From CAYFVR01 sp046541515 (GTDB lineage: Bacteria > Desulfobacterota > Desulfobacteria > Desulfobacterales > Desulfococcaceae): a stretch of DNA of 7,760 bases. The position numbers were made by a program, and so were the translations under genes. Shown one piece after another: positions 1 through 5,406 of this stretch. The stretch is from assembly GCA_046541515.1 (NCBI GenBank), contig JBKHDD010000215.1, positions 1 to 7,760 on the forward strand, in the 5' to 3' direction. Numbering within the stretch: the first letter of the stretch is position 1; each line of letters begins with the position of its first letter. The notes beneath the pieces are model-generated. The model was not told the DNA's origin, made no database searches, and saw only the letters and a program-made list of their open reading frames with translations.

Positions 1-1271
1 TCGATGGAAATGTAATCCCGCTCCACCGAGCCGGTGTAGATCTGTCGGGGCCGGCTGATCCGCCATGCGGGGTCGTCGATGCTCTCTTTCCACTGGGCGA
101 TCCATCCGGGCAGCCGGCCGATGGCGAACATCACCGTGAACATGTTGGTGGGAATGCCGATGGCCCGCAGCACGATGCCGCTGTAGAAATCGACGTTGGG
201 ATACAGGTTGTGATCGATGAAGTACGGATCTTTGGTGGCGATGTCCTCCAGCTTCATGGCGATGTCCAGCAGCGGGTCGTCCAGCCCGAGTTTGGAAAGC
301 AGCTTGTCCGCCATCTTCTTCATGATCTTGGAGCGGGGATCGAAGGTTTTGTAGACCCGGTGGCCAAAGCCCATCAGCCGGAAGGAGTCGTTTCGGTCCT
401 TGGCCTTGGCGACCGCCTCGTCCAGGGTCATTTCGCCCTCGTGAATGCGGGTGAGCATTTCGATGACGCCCTGATTGGCTCCGCCGTGCAGCGGCCCCCA
501 CAAGGCCGCGATCCCGGCCGAGATGGCGGCGTAAAGATTCACCCGTCCGCTGCCCACCACCCGAACCGCCGACGTGGAACAGTTCTGCTCGTGGTCGGCG
601 TGAAGGATGAGGAAAATGCTCAGGGCCTGGACCACGTCCGGGTCCAGCGCGTAGGGCTTCACCGGCGAGTCGAACATCATGTTGAGAAAATTTTCGCAGT
701 AGGACAGATCCGGCCGGGGATAGTTCACCAAGTGGCCCCGGGAGATTTTGTAGGACATGGCCGCCAGGGTCCGGATCTTGGAGATCAGTCGGGCCATGGT
801 GACGTTGGTTTCCTCCTCGGTGTCTTCCAGGTAGGGATAGAAGCTTTTGAGCGCGTTGACCATGGAGGAAAGAATGCCCATGGGATGGGACTGGCGGGGA
901 AAGCTCTGGAAGAAGGTCCGCATGTCCTCGTGGACCAGGGATTGGTCGTTGAGCAGGGACGAAAACCGGCTGATTTCCTCCTGGCTGGGCAACTCGCCGT
1001 TGATCAGCAGGTAGGCGACCTCCCGGAACGTGGAGTGCTCGGCCAATTGTTCGATGGGATAGCCGCGGTAGCGGAGGATGCCTTTTTCCCCGTCCATGAA
1101 GGTGATGGCGCTTTTGCAGCTTCCGGTGTTGGCGAAGCCGGGGTCCATGGTGACGAGCCCGGACTGGGCGCGAAGACGGGAAATGTCGAGGGCGAGTTCT
1201 CCCTCGGTTCCCTCGATCACGGGCAGTTCAAGGGTTCTGCCCCGCCAGTTGAGGGTGGCGAATTCGGTCAT
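1..1271 (-). CDS. gltA: Citrate synthase, type II (3' end cut by window edge)
   Basis: Condenses acetyl-CoA and oxaloacetate to citrate, the entry step of the TCA cycle, in the cytoplasm. Reading the minus strand from the ATG at 1269-1271 gives 423 residues with no stop before the window edge. By comparison with E. coli GltA only a few C-terminal residues are missing. The three catalytic residues are visible: His262 in GPLHGGAN, His304 in FGHRVYK and Asp361 in PNVDFYSG, equivalent to His264, His305 and Asp362 of E. coli. The HADHEQN and RLMGFGHR blocks and the N-terminal beta-rich domain (about residues 1-60) mark the hexameric type II class. The position of E. coli Cys206, in the NADH-inhibition region, is Val204 here. 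The start is fixed by the Shine-Dalgarno AAAGGAGA (1277-1284). A promoter at 1452-1480 and a terminator at 1509-1536 lie upstream, so it is probably monocistronic at its 5' side. Confidence 0.97.
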   Translation of the reverse strand, partial: MTEFATLNWRGRTLELPVIEGTEGELALDISRLRAQSGLVTMDPGFANTGSCKSAITFMDGEKGILRYRGYPIEQLAEHSTFREVAYLLINGELPSQEEISRFSSLLNDQSLVHEDMRTFFQSFPRQSHPMGILSSMVNALKSFYPYLEDTEEETNVTMARLISKIRTLAAMSYKISRGHLVNYPRPDLSYCENFLNMMFDSPVKPYALDPDVVQALSIFLILHADHEQNCSTSAVRVVGSGRVNLYAAISAGIAALWGPLHGGANQGVIEMLTRIHEGEMTLDEAVAKAKDRNDSFRLMGFGHRVYKTFDPRSKIMKKMADKLLSKLGLDDPLLDIAMKLEDIATKDPYFIDHNLYPNVDFYSGIVLRAIGIPTNMFTVMFAIGRLPGWIAQWKESIDDPAWRISRPRQIYTGSVERDYISI

Positions 1272-1299
1272 GAGAATCTCCTTTCCATTGCAAATCGTT

Positions 1300-1329
1300 G
1301 CCGGCGTCCCGGAGGTTCACCTCGCCGGC
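1300..1329 (-). promoter_or_regulatory. Possible stem-loop in the gltA leader
   Basis: GCCGGC at 1324-1329 can pair with GCCGGC at 1300-1305, and inside it GAGG (1320-1323 read on the minus strand) pairs with CCTC (1312-1315) around a TGAA tetraloop, leaving a 6-nt bulge on one side. It ends 15 nt upstream of the gltA Shine-Dalgarno. It might influence translation or stability, but GC-rich DNA forms such pairings often, so this is only a candidate. Confidence 0.25.
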
Positions 1330-1451
1330 GGTCCGTCGGGGACGGCCGGAGAATGGGATCGGGGCCGGTTTCTTCGGAATCGCTGGCCGGGGGAACTGCG
1401 GACGACTCGGGAGGGCCGGTAAAGGCCGGAGGTCACGCGGGGAAATGGGGA

Positions 1452-1480
1452 TTTGTACCCTGTTTCTCGAAAAGGGTCAA
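1452..1480 (-). promoter_or_regulatory. Sigma-70-type promoter for gltA
   Basis: On the minus strand a TTGACC -35 box (1475-1480) is followed after exactly 17 nt by a TACAAA -10 box (1452-1457). These match the consensus at 5/6 and 4/6 positions. Transcription would start near 1445 and give a leader of about 175 nt before the gltA ATG. The promoter lies just downstream of a terminator, which is the arrangement expected for an independently transcribed gene. The call rests on sequence match and position only. Confidence 0.65.
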
Positions 1481-1508
1481 GCGGGGAATGTTTCGCGGCG
1501 TCGCTCAT

Positions 1509-1536
1509 AAAAAAATCCGGGAGGGAGGCGCTCCCT
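1509..1536 (-). terminator. Rho-independent terminator upstream of gltA
   Basis: Minus-strand transcripts carry AGGGAG-CGC-CTCCCT (1536 down to 1522), followed by CCCGGA and seven T (1515-1509). In an alternative pairing, GGGAG (1535-1531) pairs with CTCCC (1523-1519), which places the stem 3 nt from the T-run. Either form is a short GC-rich hairpin plus T-tract. It would stop readthrough from the permease remnant before the gltA promoter. Confidence 0.6.
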
Positions 1537-1758
1537 ATTCTCCGAAGCCACCGAAAATCGCGGCGGCGAACGCGGCGAAAGGAGGGAGATCGGTCTGTGG
1601 GCCGAAGGGGAACCGTCCCAAGGGGGCGCCTTTCGTGCCCTTTGAGCCGCGCCTCCTGCTCATCGGGGCATGCACGGCGCCGTCACCGAAACCGTCGAAA
1701 TCCTTTCGGCAGACGCATGCGCACAGGCCATGCATAGTGGGATTCAACGGAAATTGGT
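1537..1758. other. Non-coding stretch between permease remnant and terminator
   Basis: I find no supported gene here. One minus-strand frame stays open down to 1535, but it has no ribosome binding site, is Arg/Pro/Gly-rich and resembles no family I know. The minus-strand frames I read show no hydrophobic segments that could be the missing second half of the permease. Most likely this is decayed or spacer DNA. Confidence 0.5.
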
Positions 1759-2311
1759 TTAATAGAGGGCGTATCCGGTCAAAATAGGCAGGGAAACGCA
1801 GGGGCCTCGAACGGTTTGATTTGGGGTTTCGGACCCGTTGTCCTTGATTGCTTCGACGCTGGCGAACAACCGGCCCATTGCCGGCACAATGGCCACCGCA
1901 ATTCCGCAGCCCAAACCCAAACGCAGGAGGACCCTTCGCCAATCAAAGGCATAGGCCGAAGCCCTCGAGGCCGCCACGACGGGATTTACGACGGGACCGC
2001 CGAGAAGATCGGCGATGGCCGCGGAGAAAGGAAGACCCTTGCCGGTCAATCTTCGTACCACCGGCACGACCGCACATTCGCAAACCGGGAAAAGAAGCCC
2101 TGCACCGGCCGCAATGCACACCGTCAAGTCGGCCCTTTCGGGGCGGCAGGGCGGCCATGCGTTCCCGGCTCACAAACGCTTCTATGAAACCGCCGGCAAG
2201 CGAACCGGCCATCATAAACGGAACGGCTTCGAGCACGATGCCGACAAACACAACGACCAAGGATGTGAGGTAACTGGACTTCGAACTGAAGGGCAGAAAA
2301 ACAATCGCCAT
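1759..2311 (-). pseudogene. UPF0718/YraQ-type permease, frameshifted and truncated
   Basis: This is the remnant of a polytopic inner-membrane permease of the UPF0718/COG0701 family (YraQ, YcgR, ArsP relatives); the substrate cannot be inferred. The first reading frame starts at ATG 2309-2311 (or TTG 2315-2317) and runs about 59 residues through the membrane segment containing VLEAVPFMMAGSLAGGFIEA to RERMAALPPRK. The protein then continues in another frame from about 2133, with AGLLFPVCECAVVPVVRRL, GGPVVNPVV and another hydrophobic segment. A single extra base in the GGGCC run near 2131-2136 explains the switch. The second frame stops at 1759, giving roughly 185 residues. The family is usually about 300 or more, so the second half-permease is absent. 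There is no clear Shine-Dalgarno before either start. The two lesions together argue for a pseudogene, although the frameshift alone could be a sequencing error. Confidence 0.75.
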
Positions 2312-2535
2312 CGTCAAAAAAACACAGGAAGGAAATCGATTGAGTCATCTTTCCTGTCGGCATACGCGCTTGGATGAGAATGAGATGGTTGTTCCGCCAT
2401 TGGCCCCCTTGCCATGGAATGTCATCCTGAGAACCCAAAATTCTTCCGACTATGCCAAGCAAGCTTTGGTTTCTCCGGAATGGTCATTGCGCTGCCGCTC
2501 CAATTTGTTGCCGTGTTCGAAATCAAGATTCCAAG
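2312..2535. other. Intergenic stretch between yidD and permease remnant
   Basis: I see no gene here and no convincing terminator after yidD. An imperfect inverted repeat around 2399-2419 (CCATTGGC versus GCCATGG) lacks a following T-run on the minus strand. A T7 run lies just upstream of the permease start. I found no good -35/-10 pair for the permease remnant. Confidence 0.4.
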
Positions 2536-3030
2536 TCATGCGCCATCTTCGCCGGCGACATCCCCCCTTCCCGGTTGGAAATACTCCCAGCCGTCGGTCG
2601 TCGAGTTCCAGGGAGAGGCGGCCCCCGCCTCCGGCGGCGGCGGAAGGTCCGGATCGGAGGCCGCCCACCAGAAATCGTTGTTTTCCAAGGGATCGAAAAA
2701 CAGAACCGCGCCCCCCACGCGAACTTTGGGAACGCGGTGAATCGTGTCCCGACCGCAGCGCATGAGCCGGTCGCAGGCCATGGCCCAACCGATCAGCTCG
2801 CCGTGCTTCGCCAGCGCCTGGAGGCCGTATTTTGAACAGCTCGGATACATGGGGCAAAGCCCATACCGTACCGCCGACAGATGGTTCAAGGGTCCCCGGT
2901 AGAAGTCGATCAGGCCGGAAAACGGCCCGGCCCCGGAACCCGGAGAATTCCCGCAGCCGATTGCAAAAAGCGCCAAAAGGGCGGCGCAGGTGAAAACGAG
3001 ATGGCGGCGTCTCTCGGTGGCCATTGGCAT
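2536..3030 (-). CDS. yidD: Long YidD-family membrane insertion efficiency factor with lipoprotein-like signal
   Basis: YidD (DUF37) proteins assist YidC/Sec-dependent insertion of inner-membrane proteins. The 164-residue product has the family core at about residues 38-98: LIDFYRGPLNHLS, then LCPMYPSCSKYGLQAL with Cys59 and Cys64, then KHGELIGWAMACDRLMRC. This core matches the usual CRxxPTCSxYxxxAL...RxxRC pattern. It departs from the family in two ways. An N-terminal signal-like stretch (ERRRH followed by a hydrophobic run) ends at AIGC with Cys26, which resembles a lipobox although position -3 is Ala rather than Leu. A C-terminal extension of about 60 residues is rich in Trp, Pro and acidic residues. 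Ordinary YidD is about 70-100 residues. The start at 3028-3030 is chosen because GGGAGG (3036-3041) precedes it by 5 nt; that site fills the 13-nt gap to the stop of the upstream gene, so the two are co-transcribed. The family call is strong; the lipoprotein nature is inferred. Confidence 0.85.
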   Translation of the reverse strand: MPMATERRRHLVFTCAALLALFAIGCGNSPGSGAGPFSGLIDFYRGPLNHLSAVRYGLCPMYPSCSKYGLQALAKHGELIGWAMACDRLMRCGRDTIHRVPKVRVGGAVLFFDPLENNDFWWAASDPDLPPPPEAGAASPWNSTTDGWEYFQPGRGDVAGEDGA

Positions 3031-3043
3031 ATCCCCCTCCCGA

Positions 3044-3442
3044 TTATGGGCGGCGCGCGGATTCGGCGCCGGAAGCCGTTTCCGGCGCAAACCGCGAGAT
3101 CGGATCCGTTTCGGAAGTCTCGGCGAAGAACAAATCCCGCCGGAAGGGACCGGCGTGGCCGAAACTGGCCATGTTTTCGAAAAATTCCAGCCGGCCGTAT
3201 CGAATGCTGCGGGCTTCGGTCGCCCCCATGGCCGAATAATAGGTTTCGCGGGGAATGGGGGCGCGGTCCGCGGCAAGATCGACGACGTCCTCGCCGATTT
3301 CGCACCAGGCATGAAGAATCCACCGTTTGCCGGAGAAAAGCCATGCGTGGACGACGACGGCGGAAGGCGTTTCGGCGGCCACTTCCAGGGTGGCATCGAA
3401 ACAGGCCGGCCGGAAGGCTTCCGGAGGGGATAGTTTGCTCAT
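3044..3442 (-). CDS. Unknown 132-residue protein, possible Cys-His-Asp papain-like fold
   Basis: I do not recognise a named family. The 132-residue product is soluble, with no signal or membrane segment. It shows an early Cys14 in ACFDATLEVA, then HAWCEI with His44, then EDVVDL with Asp55. Cys, then HAW, then VVD, in that order and spacing, recalls small proteins with a transglutaminase/papain-like Cys-His-Asp arrangement, but this is a pattern impression and not an assignment. Residues 60-110 are polar and aromatic (RETYYSAMG, RLEFFENM). The ATG (3440-3442) overlaps the TGA of the upstream HyuA-like gene as ATGA, and AAGGGAG lies 6 nt before it. This suggests translational coupling and a shared function or stoichiometry. 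The stop is TAA at 3044-3046, just before the yidD ribosome binding site. Gene reality is well supported by the overlap and binding site; function is open. Confidence 0.8.
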   Translation of the reverse strand: MSKLSPPEAFRPACFDATLEVAAETPSAVVVHAWLFSGKRWILHAWCEIGEDVVDLAADRAPIPRETYYSAMGATEARSIRYGRLEFFENMASFGHAGPFRRDLFFAETSETDPISRFAPETASGAESARRP

Positions 3443-5109
3443 GGCAGGCTCCCTTTCTCTTCCGCTTCGAGGGCGATCCAAACGGCGCCCAGCGCGTTGC
3501 CGACTTCATAGTAAGGCGGAAAAACAATCTGAGCCCCCAGTTCTTCGGCCACTTCGGGCAACAACAGCCGGGCGGCGGCCCCCAGGGCGACGATGGGAAT
3601 TTTGAGCGCGAAGGAAACCGCCAACATCTGGTCGTCCCCGCGTTCCGGAAAACAGGCGTCCACCCCTTTTCCGGTCCGCTTCCGAAAAGCCACGTTCAAC
3701 ATTGCCCGTCGAAGCCGAATCCGGGTTTCCCGGAGCACATCCTCGCAAAAGGCTTCGGGAGACTGGGACCGGAGCGCGCCCAATGCCTTGGCCGCAGCCA
3801 TGGAACGGTTCCCGTCGCCAATGTCCAGCTTTCCCAAGGCATGAAGGGCGTCGGTGGGCGTGAACCCGGAGAGCCGAACGGTTCCAAGGCGGGCGAGCCC
3901 TTCCAGCTCCCGTTCCACCCCGATCTGGGAAAGGCGAAGCCGCGCCACCAAATCGGCGGCGGGAACCGCTTTTTCCCGGCGCAGAAAGTTGAGAATCGGC
4001 GAATCCGCGCCGTCCGCTTCGTCCCGCTCGTCCGCCAGGAAGACGCAGCGCGCCCGGGCTTCCGGGCCGATCCAGCGACCGGGGTCCGGGCATTCCGGAG
4101 CCATCGCCAGCGGCGTGGCCCGACAGGGACCGATCCGCAACGTTCCCGAACGGTCGAGAATCGTCAGGCTGTCGCCCCCTATGCCCACGGTATCCATTTC
4201 CACCGCGTCGATGTGGGTCCGCCACGAACCGATCCAGCTTCCTTCCGACGAAACCGCCGGTCGGCCGTCTTCGATGAGGGTGATGTCGGTGGTGGTGCCG
4301 CCCACGTCCACCACCAGCGCCCGCTTGGCTAACGCGGAACGGGCGCCGAAAAAGGCGGTGGCCGCCGGGCCGCTGGCCGCGGTGGCGGCGGCCCGCCGAA
4401 TCACCGCGTCAAGATCAATGGCTTCGGCGTCGCCCCGGATCATCCGGACCTCCCCGGCAAATCCCCGGCGACGGATCAGGCCGCGCAATTCTTCCACGAA
4501 GCCGGAAATGATTGGGAGAAGGCGGGCGTGCAGCACCGCCGTGGCGGCCCGCGCCTTCAATCCGGCGCGTCCGGCGACCTGGTGGGAGGCAAATACCGGC
4601 TTCGGGTCCGTCAGTTCGATGGCCCGGGTCGCCACCTGTTCGTGGGTCGGATTTTCCATGCTCATGGCCCCGGCCACGACGTAGGCGTCCACATGGCCGG
4701 CCAGTTCGGCCAAAGCGTCGGTCAGCGCCTCCAGGTCCAACGGACGGACTTCGCGGCCCAGATGGTCATGCCCACCATCCACGTAACGAACCGAAACCAC
4801 GGGCAGATCGAAGGTTTTGACGTCGCCGATGACTAGCAGGCCGACCCGCGCGCCTTGGCCTTCCACCACGGCGTTGGTGGCCAACGTGGTGGAAAAGGCC
4901 ATTCGACGGACGCGCTCGGGCGGCACGCCCGCCGTCACCGCTTCCAGCGCCCGGGAAATGCCCAGCCCCAGCCGGTGATGGGTGGTGGGATGTTTGGCGG
5001 TCTTCAACACCCGGCCGCCCTTCATTTCCACCAGCACGGCGTCCGTAAACGTGCCGCCGGTGTCGAGCCCCACGGCAAGCGGAATGTTTGTTGGGATTTC
5101 GGGTATCAT
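3439..5109 (-). CDS. Hydantoinase/oxoprolinase family ATPase (HyuA-like), short stand-alone form
   Basis: The 556-residue cytoplasmic protein has the actin/Hsp70-like ATPase fold of the HyuA/5-oxoprolinase/acetone carboxylase-beta superfamily, which uses ATP to activate amide, lactam or ketone substrates. The N-terminal domain carries the phosphate-1 motif GLDTGGTFTDAVL (14-26) and STTLATNAVVEG (73-84). The central domain carries SGPAATAFF (246-254), the phosphate-2 motif VVDVGGTTTDITL (266-278) and the GIGGDS loop (309-314). The C-terminal GNALGAV (537-543) matches the family's conserved end. Typical HyuA proteins are about 680-700 residues, so this is a shortened form, and no HyuB partner lies in the window. 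The frame is open 219 nt further upstream, but the ATG at 5107-5109 is preferred because AAAAGGA precedes it by about 7 nt and the conserved ATPase domain begins directly after it. It is first of a three-gene operon, overlapping the next gene by ATGA. The real substrate is unknown. Confidence 0.92.
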   Translation of the reverse strand: MIPEIPTNIPLAVGLDTGGTFTDAVLVEMKGGRVLKTAKHPTTHHRLGLGISRALEAVTAGVPPERVRRMAFSTTLATNAVVEGQGARVGLLVIGDVKTFDLPVVSVRYVDGGHDHLGREVRPLDLEALTDALAELAGHVDAYVVAGAMSMENPTHEQVATRAIELTDPKPVFASHQVAGRAGLKARAATAVLHARLLPIISGFVEELRGLIRRRGFAGEVRMIRGDAEAIDLDAVIRRAAATAASGPAATAFFGARSALAKRALVVDVGGTTTDITLIEDGRPAVSSEGSWIGSWRTHIDAVEMDTVGIGGDSLTILDRSGTLRIGPCRATPLAMAPECPDPGRWIGPEARARCVFLADERDEADGADSPILNFLRREKAVPAADLVARLRLSQIGVERELEGLARLGTVRLSGFTPTDALHALGKLDIGDGNRSMAAAKALGALRSQSPEAFCEDVLRETRIRLRRAMLNVAFRKRTGKGVDACFPERGDDQMLAVSFALKIPIVALGAAARLLLPEVAEELGAQIVFPPYYEVGNALGAVWIALEAEEKGSLP

Positions 5110-5406
5110 GGAAATTTCCTTTTCTTCCAAAGATCGGGCAATCAAAATTTCAATCGGACGCGGCAGATTTTTCGGACATGGCCAGCCATTGGATGGCGGC
5201 AAAACGAACGATACGGATTCGGCGGCTATCGACCGTGGCCACTTCTCCATGCGCTGTTCTGGAAACGACGATCCGACAACTTCGAAAAAATGCGCCGAGA
5301 ACCAATTGGATTCCATTTCGGGCGACAAAAAGCAATCTCGTCTGGTTGTTCGTGGGCCTATGCGATACGCATCAGCATTTTTTTGGCAAAATGAACGGGA
5401 TTGCGT
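5110..5406. other. Intergenic region between receptor gene and HyuA-like operon
   Basis: No supported gene lies here. A minus-strand frame of about 61 residues (5150-5335) begins with TTG, has no ribosome binding site and resembles nothing I know. The region should hold the promoter of the HyuA-like operon. The best pair I can see is TTGCCA, 16 nt, TATCGC (about 5361-5388, minus strand), which is weak at -10. A 5-bp ATGCG/CGCAT hairpin (5360-5372) is followed by T7 only on the plus strand, where there is no gene to terminate. The 3' end of the receptor operon has no clear intrinsic terminator. Confidence 0.4.

Noticed and set aside
210..1787. Plus-strand open frame of 525 residues
   Set aside because: It is the antisense of citrate synthase, whose motifs are clear on the minus strand; the long frame is a by-product of GC-rich codon bias.
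1535..1942. Minus-strand open frame of 135 residues ending at the terminator hairpin
   Set aside because: It overlaps the permease remnant out of frame, has no ribosome binding site at its start or at internal ATGs, and its Arg/Gly/Pro-rich composition looks like non-coding GC-rich DNA.
3031..3396. Upstream extension of the yidD frame to 3396
   Set aside because: The extra residues are Pro/Arg-rich and lie over the 132-residue gene; the ATG at 3030 has a strong ribosome binding site and starts a signal-like sequence.
2881..4332. Plus-strand open frame of 483 residues
   Set aside because: It runs antisense through yidD, the 132-residue gene and the HyuA-like gene, and is rich in Arg, Pro and Gly with no recognisable domain.
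5286..5313. Near-palindrome GAATCCAATTGGTTC followed by T6 on the minus strand
   Set aside because: The stem is AT-containing, needs a bulge, and is about 8 nt from the T-run; too weak to call a terminator.
5150..5335. Minus-strand frame of 61 residues in the receptor/HyuA-like intergenic region
   Set aside because: TTG start, no ribosome binding site, no recognisable similarity; random opening is enough to explain it.
5360..5384. Hairpin ATGCG-ATA-CGCAT followed by T7 on the plus strand
   Set aside because: The stem is only 5 bp, five bases separate it from the T-run, and there is no plus-strand gene for it to terminate.
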